Shown: positions 8,634 through 17,550 of the stretch, piece after piece | Position numbering within the stretch: position 1 is the stretch's first letter | Layout: each line of letters begins with the position of its first letter | DNA from: Opitutaceae bacterium | GTDB lineage: Bacteria > Verrucomicrobiota > Verrucomicrobiia > Opitutales > Opitutaceae | Direction: 5' to 3' | Length of the DNA stretch: 64,000 nucleotides | Assembly (NCBI GenBank): GCA_030648295.1 | Contig: JAUSID010000123.1 | Span: forward strand, 1 to 64,000 | Notes under the pieces: model-generated | Databases searched by the model: none | What the model was told of the DNA's origin: nothing | The model's input: only the letters and a program-made list of their open reading frames with translations | Position numbers and translations under genes: made by a program

Positions 8634-9577
8634 TCTTCCGCCACTTTCGAATGGCCGTAGAGGTAGTGGTCGAGATTGCGCGCTCCGTCAGTGGGAACCT
8701 TGGCCCACTCCGCTGCCGGCACCGCGCGACCGATCTCCTCGACAACCTCCCAAATGGGTTTCGCGGTCGGGTCGAAAACGGGTTGGCCGCGGGCGACGAT
8801 TTCCACCTGCGCGCCGGGTTTGATGCGACGCAACGTGCCATCGGCATCGAACTGCCCGGTGCCTCGAACCCGGAGTTGCAGCGTGCGGTGTTCGTGCAGC
8901 GCTTGCGTGACGCAGGCTTCGTGTTCCGGCGAAAAAACGCCATCGGCCTTGCCACCGCGTTCGAGCGAAAGCGTGAATTCGCCGCCGCCCGCCGGCCGGA
9001 GGCTGGCGGCGCGCACCTCTCCGGTCACGTCAACTGCGTCCTCATAGCCGCCGCGCACGCGGGCGAGCAGCACGTCGCGCGTGCGCGGGTTGTAATCGAC
9101 CGCGCGGCTGCGTCCCGTAGCGCGCGACTCCACGCCCTCATCGAGGCGCAGTGTCCGGCCAAAATCCTCGAACAGCACCAGGGCGCTTCGGGGAAACCGT
9201 TCCGGCAACGGTGCGTCCGTGGGGGCGTTTCCGGCCTCGATGCAGTCGTCGATCAGGCCGACGGCGGCTGCAACGTCGTCCTCGGGATCGAGACCAAGTT
9301 CATCCGCTTCGAACACGGGATAGGAGCGTTCGATCGGCACGCAGGCGGAGCCCTTCCCGACTTCGCGAAAGAACAGTTGGATGCCATCCTCGAAATACCG
9401 CGGCAGGCGCTCGCGCTGCGGGTGGCGGGCGCGCCACAGCGCCTTGGCCGTCTCGACGAGCAGCCGCTTGTAGGCGAGCAACTCGGGCAGGGTGTCGATT
9501 TCCAAAAACCCGGCGGCGGCTTCAAAACGTCCGCCATGGAAACGGAGCGTCGTGAGCGGTTTGACAGGCGTGTTCAT
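8630..9577 (-). CDS. uncharacterised 315-residue protein coupled to PIN toxin
   Basis: I do not recognise the family. The protein begins MNTPVKPLTTLRFHGG. Early helices are rich in Arg and Glu, a middle stretch carries DPEDDVAAAVGLIDD, and the C-terminal half is beta-rich and charged with a LQLRVRGTGQFDADG strand pair. The last residues (LDHYLYGHSKVAEE) overlap the PIN start by four bases. ATG 9577 is preferred over an upstream codon because the sequence before it is low-quality. It is far longer than a normal VapB antitoxin, so either it is a large antitoxin or the pair has another job. It lies 75 bases after the Trp-repeat gene on the same strand. Confidence 0.75.
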   Translation of the reverse strand: MNTPVKPLTTLRFHGGRFEAAAGFLEIDTLPELLAYKRLLVETAKALWRARHPQRERLPRYFEDGIQLFFREVGKGSACVPIERSYPVFEADELGLDPEDDVAAAVGLIDDCIEAGNAPTDAPLPERFPRSALVLFEDFGRTLRLDEGVESRATGRSRAVDYNPRTRDVLLARVRGGYEDAVDVTGEVRAASLRPAGGGEFTLSLERGGKADGVFSPEHEACVTQALHEHRTLQLRVRGTGQFDADGTLRRIKPGAQVEIVARGQPVFDPTAKPIWEVVEEIGRAVPAAEWAKVPTDGARNLDHYLYGHSKVAEE

Positions 9578-9652
9578 GGCGCGGCGGGGATGCGGACAGC
9601 GATAACAGGCCACCCATCGATGCCGAGTGCAAATTCGGCGCGTGGTCGTGGC

Positions 9653-10897
9653 TCACGCGGGCGGCTGGAGGAAGTCGGGCCAGCTGATCCAGCCTTTGCC
9701 TTTGTAGTAGGTTGCCGGACTTCCGGGTATGTCCGGCGGGCGGTTTCCGGGGTGCTTGCTCCAAGCGATCCAATCCTTTCCGTTCCGGAAACCTTGCGCC
9801 CGGGCGAAAGCTCGCGCGGCTTCAAACGATCGGAATTTTCGGTCCGATGGCGCGAGAGTGCCGGTGCCAAGCCAGTCGCCCCAACCGCGCCATTGCTCGC
9901 GATAATAATCTTTTGGATTGCGCGGTATATCCGATGGAAATGTCGGTTTATCGGGGAAGTCGCCGTTGAGGTAGCGCGGCCACGCCAGCGAGCCGGGGAG
10001 ACGCAACGCGTGAACGAACGCACGTGCGGAATCAAAGTCCCTGAAGACGAAAGCACGCTTGCGAGTTCGTTTCACTTCGCGCACTTCCATGCCGAGCCAG
10101 TCCGTCCAGTTGATCCAACCTTTTTCGGCGTAGGTGCGTTCGGGAGAACGAGGGACTCGCTCAGGTTGTCGATTCGAGGCAGTCAGCGCATTCCATGCGG
10201 TGCGCGATGGAAGGTGAAGGGCACGCACTACGTCACGCGCTTCCGTATAGGAGAAATAATTGCGCACGGTCGTGCCCACCATGCCGTGGCCCAGCCAGTC
10301 GCCCCAACTGGTCCAGCCGGCTCCCTCGTATGATTTCCAAGGAGCCGCTGGAATATCATCGGGCTTGGCTGGAAGCTCGGGACGTTTGCCGGAACAGTAG
10401 GCCTTCCAATGCTGCTGACCACGGAGATTCAGCCGACGAGCAAACTCCCGAGCTTGATCGAAGGCGCACCAGGGCGCGCGGACATCTTCGTAGCCGAGCC
10501 AATCCGCCCAACCGGCCCATTTTTCAGCATAGGCTCTGCACTTTTCGGGTGTAGATGGAATGTCGAACGGTAACTTTGGCTTTCCGAGAAGCCTTCCGGT
10601 GCAATACGGGTGCCATTCATCCGAGCTTTTCAGCTGCAAACTTCGAATGAACTCACGTGCTTCGTCAAAAGGTCGGAAGCGTTTGAGCTTTGAGCCAAAG
10701 GCCCCGGTGCCGAAAAACGTTCCCCAATTCGTCCATCCGTTTCTCGCATATGATTTGTCAGGGGATTTCGGAATGTCAGCAGGCCATTTTGATCCGAGGT
10801 TATCGATGAGTGCGCGCCATTGACTTTGGCTTTTCGCGTTGTGCGAACGTGCAAACGCAGCGGCTTCCTCATAGCTTCTATACGACAGCTTCGCCAC
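9653..10897 (-). CDS. six-fold Trp-rich (GWxxWxDWLG) repeat protein
   Basis: A 414-residue protein built almost wholly of six tandem units of roughly 55-70 residues. Each unit has a helix like SFxEARxFxRxLxL, a W followed by a small loop, a DIPxxPxxxY segment and a closing GWxxWxDWLG. The units resemble the Trp-rich repeats sometimes called integrase repeats and, in spirit, helicase-associated repeats. It has no catalytic motif. The GTG start at 10897 sits behind an AGGAG that overlaps the stop of the helicase gene, so the two are certainly co-expressed. I infer a DNA- or protein-binding accessory subunit of the helicase. Confidence 0.8.
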   Translation of the reverse strand: MAKLSYRSYEEAAAFARSHNAKSQSQWRALIDNLGSKWPADIPKSPDKSYARNGWTNWGTFFGTGAFGSKLKRFRPFDEAREFIRSLQLKSSDEWHPYCTGRLLGKPKLPFDIPSTPEKCRAYAEKWAGWADWLGYEDVRAPWCAFDQAREFARRLNLRGQQHWKAYCSGKRPELPAKPDDIPAAPWKSYEGAGWTSWGDWLGHGMVGTTVRNYFSYTEARDVVRALHLPSRTAWNALTASNRQPERVPRSPERTYAEKGWINWTDWLGMEVREVKRTRKRAFVFRDFDSARAFVHALRLPGSLAWPRYLNGDFPDKPTFPSDIPRNPKDYYREQWRGWGDWLGTGTLAPSDRKFRSFEAARAFARAQGFRNGKDWIAWSKHPGNRPPDIPGSPATYYKGKGWISWPDFLQPPA

Positions 10898-10903
10898 GCT
10901 CTC

Positions 10904-12904
10904 CTAACAGCGCACTTCGATCTGGCTCGCGAACTCCGCGGCGTTCACCCCGAGCGGGATGACGACGTTGGCGAAGTCGAAATCGATTAGGCCGCCGACT
11001 TCCGGGGTGCGGCCCTCGGCCGTGGCGCGGAACCATTCGATGATGCGTTCGTCGTGGGCCGCCAACGCTCGCAGGACCAGGAGCACGAATTTGAAGGCGC
11101 TCATCGCGGTGACTTCGTCGAGCGTCGCGCCGTCGGGAACGACGAGCGGCAGCAGGATGTAGCCGCGCGTTTTTCCCGGCGCGAGGCGGAGGGCGCGGCC
11201 GGCAGCTTGCACGATTTCAATGGTGCTGCCTTTTGGGTCGGCGAAGAAAACGCAGTCGATGCTTGGAATGTCTACGCCTTCGGTGAGGCAGCGGGCGTTG
11301 GTGATGAGTGAGGGCCCGGCGGCAAGGAAGCGTTTGATTTCGCGCTGGCGGGCAGCGCTGCCGAGTTTCCCGGAGACGTGGTGGGCGGGGATAGGCGGCT
11401 CGGTGGTGAGGTGCGCGTTGAGGCGGTTGCAGAGGGTTTGGAAATCGCGCGCGCGGGCGATGCTGCTGTGGAAGGAGACCGTGTGGCGCACGCCGTGGAC
11501 GGCGGCGGCGCGGCGGAGGGCGATGAGGCTGGCGAGGGCGAGCGCGGTGACTTCGTCGGGGCCGTCGGGGCCGAGGTCGAGCCAGCGGTTGGCGGCGACG
11601 AGCGCGGCGACGTCGGACTGGCGCACGCCGATGGTGAGGATGTGGTAGTCGCAGAGGATGGCGGGCTCGGCGGCGATGGCGGCTTTGAAGGTGAGGAGCG
11701 AAAATGTTTCCCCGTAGAGCGCGGGGTCGTCCATCGATACGATGTCGTCGGAGGTGCCGGCGAAACGGCGCTCAGTGGCCGTCATGAAGAGGCGGCGCGG
11801 GAGCGGGAGGTGGGCGTCGTCGAGCAGGTGAGCGAAGACGCCGGCGGCCTTGCCGGTAGTCTTGTGGGCTTCGTCGAGGACGGCGAAATCGAAGGCGAAG
11901 CCGGCGGTGCGCGCGGCGGCGGCGAGGACGGGCGAGCTTTGATACGTCGTGAGCACGACCAGCAGTCCGGCGCGGTCCCGCGCGGCGGTGAGTGTGGCGG
12001 TGAGCTCTTCGGGCTGCGTGCACGGGATGCCAAGTTCGTGCATGTGCGCCGTCAACGTATCGTCATCGAAGTCCGCGACTTGCTCGTCACTGCACACGCA
12101 GAGCCAGTCGACCGGCTCGCGCCGTGCCAGTGCCTCGCGCATCCACGTCTCCAGCGTCTGCCGGACAAGCGCGAGGCTCGGCACGGCGACGAGCACGCGT
12201 TTCGCGCCGAACGCCTGCGCGATCCAGCAGGCCGTGAGACTCTTCCCGGAACCGCAGGGGCTGATCAGCTTGCCTCGGCTCTGTCCACGATGGCCGAAGT
12301 AATCAATCCCTGCCGCAATCGCCCGATCCTGGTGCGGCTTGGGAATGAGCGGCGGGGGCGGCACGGCGGCCGTTCCGGTGCCCAACGTTTCCCGGAGCGA
12401 AGCAAAAAAGCCCTCGTCAAGGCTCGACCACGTTTCGCTCGTCAGATCGCCCAGGCGGGGAAGGCCCGTCAGTATTCCGGGAATGCGGGTCGTCGTCGTG
12501 CAGACGAGCGCGTAACTGAAGCCACGGCACACTGTGAACGCGAGCGATGCGAACGTGGAGAGCTCGGCGAACGTCAGCGATCCGTCGGCATCGGCGCGAT
12601 ATTTTGCCTGCACCGCCCAGAACTCGCCCGCGTGCGTTTCCGCCACGAGATCGATTCCCATATCGCGCAACGGCAGGTTCAGTCGCGATTGGACTTCCGG
12701 TGGCACATCCGCACGCAACCAGACGCGCGCGAGCTTAGCGCAATAGATGGGATCGGTGGTGAGGTAGTGGCGCACGACCAGCTCGAACATGCTTCCGCGT
12801 ATGCCTTCATTCTGCGCGGCCGCTCCGCCGCAGAAATCCGACCACGAGGCGATGCTGGAGAAAAATTCGCCGGGACGCATACGAACGGCGTGATTCAGCC
12901 GCAT
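10904..12904 (-). CDS. restriction nuclease-like/SF2 helicase fusion
   Basis: About 666 residues. Residues ~80-105 hold a PD-(D/E)xK-like core (GIDLVAE ... FWAVQAKY) as in Mrr-type nucleases. A superfamily 2 helicase follows, with Walker A CGSGKSLTA near 218, DEAH in VLDEAHKT near 345, MTATERR, and motif VI in VQAAGRALRLAPG. The fusion suggests an enzyme that moves along DNA and cuts it, as in restriction or other defence systems. No methyltransferase gene is adjacent. ATG 12904 is chosen; TTG 12922 and ATG 12880 are options. The Trp-repeat protein follows after six bases. Confidence 0.85.
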   Translation of the reverse strand: MRLNHAVRMRPGEFFSSIASWSDFCGGAAAQNEGIRGSMFELVVRHYLTTDPIYCAKLARVWLRADVPPEVQSRLNLPLRDMGIDLVAETHAGEFWAVQAKYRADADGSLTFAELSTFASLAFTVCRGFSYALVCTTTTRIPGILTGLPRLGDLTSETWSSLDEGFFASLRETLGTGTAAVPPPPLIPKPHQDRAIAAGIDYFGHRGQSRGKLISPCGSGKSLTACWIAQAFGAKRVLVAVPSLALVRQTLETWMREALARREPVDWLCVCSDEQVADFDDDTLTAHMHELGIPCTQPEELTATLTAARDRAGLLVVLTTYQSSPVLAAAARTAGFAFDFAVLDEAHKTTGKAAGVFAHLLDDAHLPLPRRLFMTATERRFAGTSDDIVSMDDPALYGETFSLLTFKAAIAAEPAILCDYHILTIGVRQSDVAALVAANRWLDLGPDGPDEVTALALASLIALRRAAAVHGVRHTVSFHSSIARARDFQTLCNRLNAHLTTEPPIPAHHVSGKLGSAARQREIKRFLAAGPSLITNARCLTEGVDIPSIDCVFFADPKGSTIEIVQAAGRALRLAPGKTRGYILLPLVVPDGATLDEVTAMSAFKFVLLVLRALAAHDERIIEWFRATAEGRTPEVGGLIDFDFANVVIPLGVNAAEFASQIEVRC

Positions 12905-13048
12905 GAGAGCCGCCCCGGTCAAATCTCGCGCGTGACATCACTCGACCGGATGGGGAGTCGCCCGGCGTGGTCGAAGGCACGCGAGGAGGCAATTCGGGCG
13001 CCGAACGCGTGTCTTGCGCAAAGTCGGTGTTGTCTTACAGTGCTGTCC
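12905..13048. promoter_or_regulatory. divergent intergenic region
   Basis: This gap lies between the divergent nuclease-helicase operon and the VapBC pair and must contain both promoters. No clear operator palindrome could be picked out by eye. Confidence 0.35.
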
Positions 13049-13258
13049 ATGAGTAACACGATCACCATTCGATTGCCGGAGGAGTTGGACCAGTGGCTGG
13101 AGAAGGAATCGAAACGGACCGGTCTGCCCAAGGGCCAGATTGTGCGGGAGCAACTCGAACTCTCGCGCACGCGGAAGGCGCGTCAGCCTTTTCTCGACCT
13201 GGCCGGGAGCGTCGAAGGTGCGCCCGGCTTGAGCCGCAAGCGGGGGTTCGAGGCGTGA
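13049..13258 (+). CDS. ribbon-helix-helix antitoxin, VapB/CopG-like
   Basis: A 69-residue protein with a typical ribbon-helix-helix start (NTITIRLPEELDQWLEKES) followed by a helix with GLPKGQIVREQLE, and a short tail expected to block the toxin. RHH antitoxins dimerise, bind their own promoter and neutralise the co-encoded PIN toxin. The ATG at 13049 gives exactly the family length. The stop overlaps the toxin start as GTGA. Autoregulation is expected from the family. Confidence 0.88.
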   Translation: MSNTITIRLPEELDQWLEKESKRTGLPKGQIVREQLELSRTRKARQPFLDLAGSVEGAPGLSRKRGFEA

Positions 13259-13671
13259 ACGGTATTGCCGACACCGGTTTTCTGGTCGCCTTCGCCAACC
13301 GCCGGGATGCCTATTTCCCGTGGGCCCACGCACTGGCCGGGAACATCCACGAGCCCCTGCTCACCTGTGAGGCGGTGCTGGCCGAGACGGCGTTTCATCT
13401 CAAGAATAGCGCGCTGGTGCTGCGCTTCCTGGAAACCGGACTGGTGCGGCTGGCCTTCGACCTGGAGAGCCATCGTCCGGAGCTCGCGGGCCTGGCGCAG
13501 CGCTATGCCGACCGCCAGCCCGACCTGGCCGACCTGTGTCTCATCCGCCTGAGCGAGCTGAATCCCAAGCTGCCGGTGATCACGGTGGATGGCGACTTCA
13601 GGCTCTATCGCCGCAACCGGAGGGAGATTATCCCCGTGGTCATGCCCCCGGACGTCGAACCTGCTTCGTGA
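13255..13671 (+). CDS. PIN-domain toxin, VapC-like
   Basis: A 138-residue PIN domain. Acidic residues expected at the active site are Asp in IADTGFLVAF, Glu in AVLAETAF, Asp in PDLADLCLIRL and Asp in ITVDGDFRLYRR. The GTG at 13255 overlaps the antitoxin stop, giving coupled translation. It is a likely RNase toxin. Its 3' end overlaps the convergent SWIM gene by about 30 bases. Confidence 0.88.
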   Translation: MNGIADTGFLVAFANRRDAYFPWAHALAGNIHEPLLTCEAVLAETAFHLKNSALVLRFLETGLVRLAFDLESHRPELAGLAQRYADRQPDLADLCLIRLSELNPKLPVITVDGDFRLYRRNRREIIPVVMPPDVEPAS

Positions 13672-14635
13672 ATGCCTCGACGCCCGCTCGAAGCAGCGGT
13701 TCCTTCTTCGCTTTCGTTTTCGCCGCCGCCGGTTTGAGCGGTTCGCGGGTGCCGGATCCGGCCCCCGTCTTTTTCACCTCGCGGGCGGGGCGCGGCTTCA
13801 GAGCGGGTTTGGGAGCCGGCTGGGCAGCGGGTTTCGGGGCCCGGAGGATGCGTGCTCGCGATCCGGTCTTGCCCGTCGCGGTCGAATTCGCCGGCGCGGG
13901 TGCCGCGCCCGCGGGGTCGAGCTCGACGCCAAAGAGCGCCGCGAGATCGGCGCCCACCAGCGCGGTTTCCGACGGCCCGGCGCCGGTCAGGTCGGTCGTC
14001 GCCGCCACGCTCGCGGCGGTAATGAGCTCCTGCATGTCGACGCCCCGCAAGGTGAAGAAGAGCGCCGGTTCGCGGTCGAGCCGCGCGCCCACGCCGTAGA
14101 GGACCGCGGCGACGTGCTTGCACATGTCGGCCCAGTCGGGACACGAGCATCCGAGATCGATCTCCCCGGGCGCGGGAAAGAGACCGGTGTCGTGAGCCGT
14201 CAGGTCGGCGAGGATCTCCTTCGACAGTCGACCTTGCAGCAGATCGAGCAGGCTGGTGACGCGGCCGGCGCTGCGTGCCTTGAACGTGCGCCAGCGTTTC
14301 GCCTCGAGCGGGCGGATCTTGATCGTGATCGTGTAGAGCGAGGAACCCTGCACGAGCGCCGTGATGACGCCGGCGGCGATCTGCAGGTCGATCACCGAGC
14401 CGTTGCGCACATAGGTGCGCCCGCGCGGCAGGCGGTTGGCATAGTCGCTGTAGGATTCGAGGTTCTTGCACCAGGCCTGGCCCCAGAAGGTCGTGGCGAT
14501 GGCGCGGCCTTCGATCTGGACGGGGGCCAGCTTTCGCCCCTTGCCGGCCAGCTTCTTCGCGGTCTTTTGCGCCTGAAGGCGGCGCTGCGCAACGGGGACG
14601 TAGGGTCGGAATCCAAAATACGATCGAAAGGCCAT
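13640..14635 (-). CDS. SWIM zinc-finger protein
   Basis: A 331-residue protein. The SWIM motif CxC...CxH is seen in GCSCPDWADMCKHVAAVLY near residues 162-180. The first half has a FWGQAWCKNLE segment and a beta-rich middle, as in proteins always found beside SNF2-type ATPases. The last ~80 residues are low-complexity, rich in Ala, Pro, Lys and Arg, and probably bind nucleic acid. It starts 60 bases after the SNF2 gene, in the same operon. Its role is probably to help the ATPase bind DNA or a protein partner. Confidence 0.88.
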   Translation of the reverse strand: MAFRSYFGFRPYVPVAQRRLQAQKTAKKLAGKGRKLAPVQIEGRAIATTFWGQAWCKNLESYSDYANRLPRGRTYVRNGSVIDLQIAAGVITALVQGSSLYTITIKIRPLEAKRWRTFKARSAGRVTSLLDLLQGRLSKEILADLTAHDTGLFPAPGEIDLGCSCPDWADMCKHVAAVLYGVGARLDREPALFFTLRGVDMQELITAASVAATTDLTGAGPSETALVGADLAALFGVELDPAGAAPAPANSTATGKTGSRARILRAPKPAAQPAPKPALKPRPAREVKKTGAGSGTREPLKPAAAKTKAKKEPLLRAGVEAFTKQVRRPGA

Positions 14636-14695
14636 GGCGGTGCTGGCTTGTTGGGAACGATCCAGGTTGGAGTCGACGAAAAAGTCGACGGACGC

Positions 14696-17452
14696 TCACC
14701 CCGCGTCTCCGCCGACCGCTTTCAGGTCGAGCGCAACGAAACGCAGCAGCTCGTCGTTGGACATTTCAGTGAGCAGCTTTTCCGCGCCACCGTCGGCGCC
14801 GAGGACAGAATCGGCCAGCGCCTGCTTCTGCGCGATGAGCGCGTCGATGCGCTCCTCGATCGTGCCGCGGCAGACGAATTTGTGCACGAGCACGTTGCGC
14901 TTCTGTCCGATGCGGAAGGCGCGGTCCGTGGCCTGGTTTTCCACCGCGGGATTCCACCAGCGGTCGAAATGAATGACGTGGCTCGCCGCCGTGAGGTTGA
15001 GCCCCGTGCCGCCCGCCTTGAGCGAAAGCACGAAAAACGGCGGGCCATCGTCGCGCTGGAACGCCTCGACCAGCTTCGCGCGTTCCTTCACGGCGGTGGA
15101 GCCGTGCAGCACGAGCCCCGGCCGGCCGAAGACCTCGCGCAGCCGCTCGGCGAGCGGAACCGTCATCTCGCGAAACTGGGTGAAGACGAGCGCCTTCTCC
15201 TGGCGCGAGGCGATCTCCTCCGCGAGCTCGGCGAGGCGCTGAAACTTGCCGCTGTCCTCCGGGGCGAAGGCGCCGTCGCCCTGCCAGTGGCTCGGGTGGT
15301 TGCAGATTTGCTTGAACCGCATCAAGAACGCGAGGACGAGGCCGCGTCGCTGAATGCCGTCGTCCTCGACCGTCTCGAGGTGCCGCGCCAGCTCGCGCAC
15401 GCTTTGTTCGTAGAGGGCGGCCTGTTTTTTCGCGAGCGGGCACCACGCGGTCAGCTCCGTCTTGTCGGGCAGGTCGGCGATGATGGTGCGGTCGGTTTTG
15501 AGGCGGCGCAGGAGGTAGGGTTGCACGAGCCGGCGCAGCGGGGCGAAGTCGGGCGGCGTGGCGGCCTGCAGACGCTTGATGTAGTTGGCAAACTGTGACG
15601 CGCCGCCGAGCAGGCCCGGATTGAGAAAATCGTAGAGCGACCACAGATCGCCGAGCCGGTTCTCGACCGGCGTGCCGCTGAGCGCGATGCGGGCGTGGGC
15701 GCGCAGGCGCTTGACGGCGCGCGTCTGGCGGGCGCCGGGGTTCTTGATCGCCTGCGCCTCGTCCAGCACGAGCAGCCGCCACGTGCGCGCGGCCAGCCAA
15801 TCGAGCCGGGCGGCCTGGCCGTAGGTGGTGAGGACGACGTCCTTGCCGGCGAGAAACGTCCCGGCCACGGCGGCCTCGCGCCATTCGCCGGCGGGCGTCT
15901 CCGAGGGATGCAGAAAACCCGCGCGCAGGTCCGGGGCGAAGCGGGCCAGCTCGCCCTTCCAGTTGGCGAGCAGCGAGGCCGGGACAACGAGCAGCGACGG
16001 CGGTGCGGGCTGGCCGGTCGCCTCGTGTTTCAGGCGGACCAACAGGGCGAGGACCTGGATGGTCTTGCCGAGACCCATGTCGTCGGCGAGACACGCACCG
16101 AAGCCGAGGCTCTGCAAAAACCAGAGCCATTTGACACCATGTTCCTGATACGGCCGGAGCCGGGCGGCGAGGTGCCGGTTGGGATCGAAGGCCGCCGCCG
16201 TTTCCGGCCGGCGCAGCCGTTCCAGCGTCTCCCGCAGCCAGCCACCGGCGTGGACCTCGCTCCACGCCGGCGTTTCGGGCGCCCCCGCCTCGCCGGCTTC
16301 GGCGCCGATCCGCGCGCCGGCGAGCAGCCGCATGCCTTCGAGAAACGAGAGCCCGTCGCCGGCCGCGCCGGCCGCCACGCGTTTCCAGTGCTCGAGGACG
16401 CCGGCGAGCTTCTCGCGATCGACCTCGACCCATTTCCCGCGCAGGGAAACCAGGCCCGCTCCCGCGGCCATCAGCGTTTCCCATTCTTCCGGCGTGAGCG
16501 GCTCACCGTCGAGCGTGGTCGCGACGGAAAAACTCAGCAGGCTGTCGAGCCCGAGCCCCGCCGTCCGCGCTTCGCCCACGCGCACGCTCACCTGCGGGCG
16601 GGAGCCGCGGCCGTTTTTCCACCAGTCGGGAATGCGGGTGACGATGCCGGCGGCCTCGAGCGCCGGGACCTCCCGGAGAAAGGCATAGGCCTGCGGCGGA
16701 GTCCACGCCTGCGGCTGAAAGACGCGGCGCGACTCGAGCAGCGCGCGGGTCCACGCGCTCCGCTCGGCGGCCTGCTGCACGGGTTCAAGCAGCGAGCGGA
16801 GCGCAGCCTGATTTTTCGCGCCGGCGTAGTCCTGCAACGCGCGCGCGAGCGGCAGGTGCAGCGGCTTTTCCTGCGCGGAGAGGCGATGGGTGTAGGTCGC
16901 CATGAACGCGAAGGGCGTGGCCGGCGAGCGCTTGTTCTCGGCCAGATGAAACGTCACCTTGCCGAGCAGGTGCAACGCGGGGTTGACGCGCCCGAGCCAT
17001 GCGCGCACCCCGCCTGCCGCCGCCGACTCGGTGCGCGCGAGCGCCTGCAACTCCCGCCACAGCGCGGCGAAGATCTCGGGCGTGGCATACTCGGCGCCGC
17101 GCATCGCCGGAATGCGCAGCGTGAGTTCGAAGCCGAGATCGGGTGGCATGGAGGCCTCGGCCACCCCGGTACCGTCGTCTCGCGGGGCTTCCGGCGTGTG
17201 TGCCAGCGCGGTGAGGAAGGTGTCGGCGAAGTCGCGCCAGAAAAGCGATTCGGCTGGCCTTTGCGTCGACTCGCCGCGTCGTGCCGCCAGCGCGAGCAGC
17301 CCGCGAACGGAACTTTCGGCAAAGGCCGCGAGCGTGGCCTCGTCGAAATGGCACGTCCCGGACGCCGGAGCATTCGCCGCCGGCCCTTCCGGTCCGGCGG
17401 TTTCCTCGATGAACAGGCGCCCGTGCGGGCTGAGGGCGAGACGATGCGACAT
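14696..17452 (-). CDS. SNF2-family DNA-dependent ATPase/helicase
   Basis: A 918-residue protein with an N-terminal SNF2-associated region (roughly residues 1-430) and a RecA-like ATPase pair. Walker A is DDMGLGKTIQ near 459, motif II is LDEAQAIK near 564, LSGTPVENRLGDLWS follows, and the C-terminal lobe carries FTQFREM, LKAGGTGLNLT and DRAFRIGQ. This is the RapA/HepA-like bacterial SNF2 type, which remodels DNA-protein complexes. It is paired with the SWIM protein downstream. The length and motifs are complete. Confidence 0.94.
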   Translation of the reverse strand: MSHRLALSPHGRLFIEETAGPEGPAANAPASGTCHFDEATLAAFAESSVRGLLALAARRGESTQRPAESLFWRDFADTFLTALAHTPEAPRDDGTGVAEASMPPDLGFELTLRIPAMRGAEYATPEIFAALWRELQALARTESAAAGGVRAWLGRVNPALHLLGKVTFHLAENKRSPATPFAFMATYTHRLSAQEKPLHLPLARALQDYAGAKNQAALRSLLEPVQQAAERSAWTRALLESRRVFQPQAWTPPQAYAFLREVPALEAAGIVTRIPDWWKNGRGSRPQVSVRVGEARTAGLGLDSLLSFSVATTLDGEPLTPEEWETLMAAGAGLVSLRGKWVEVDREKLAGVLEHWKRVAAGAAGDGLSFLEGMRLLAGARIGAEAGEAGAPETPAWSEVHAGGWLRETLERLRRPETAAAFDPNRHLAARLRPYQEHGVKWLWFLQSLGFGACLADDMGLGKTIQVLALLVRLKHEATGQPAPPSLLVVPASLLANWKGELARFAPDLRAGFLHPSETPAGEWREAAVAGTFLAGKDVVLTTYGQAARLDWLAARTWRLLVLDEAQAIKNPGARQTRAVKRLRAHARIALSGTPVENRLGDLWSLYDFLNPGLLGGASQFANYIKRLQAATPPDFAPLRRLVQPYLLRRLKTDRTIIADLPDKTELTAWCPLAKKQAALYEQSVRELARHLETVEDDGIQRRGLVLAFLMRFKQICNHPSHWQGDGAFAPEDSGKFQRLAELAEEIASRQEKALVFTQFREMTVPLAERLREVFGRPGLVLHGSTAVKERAKLVEAFQRDDGPPFFVLSLKAGGTGLNLTAASHVIHFDRWWNPAVENQATDRAFRIGQKRNVLVHKFVCRGTIEERIDALIAQKQALADSVLGADGGAEKLLTEMSNDELLRFVALDLKAVGGDAG

Positions 17453-17550
17453 CGCTCTACCGTCAAGCCGCCCCGCGGTCCGACGGCGAGAGATTTCTTG
17501 TTGCGAATGCGCAGGTCCGCTGGGCGCTCAGAACCGCGGTCGCGAGTGTC

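Noticed and set aside
9653-10897. phage integrase
   Set aside because: The Trp-rich repeats recall so-called integrase repeats, but no tyrosine or serine recombinase motif is present.
11378-13258. 626-codon plus-strand frame over the helicase
   Set aside because: Only its last 69 codons are real (the RHH antitoxin from ATG 13049). The rest is antisense to the helicase and shows no family character.
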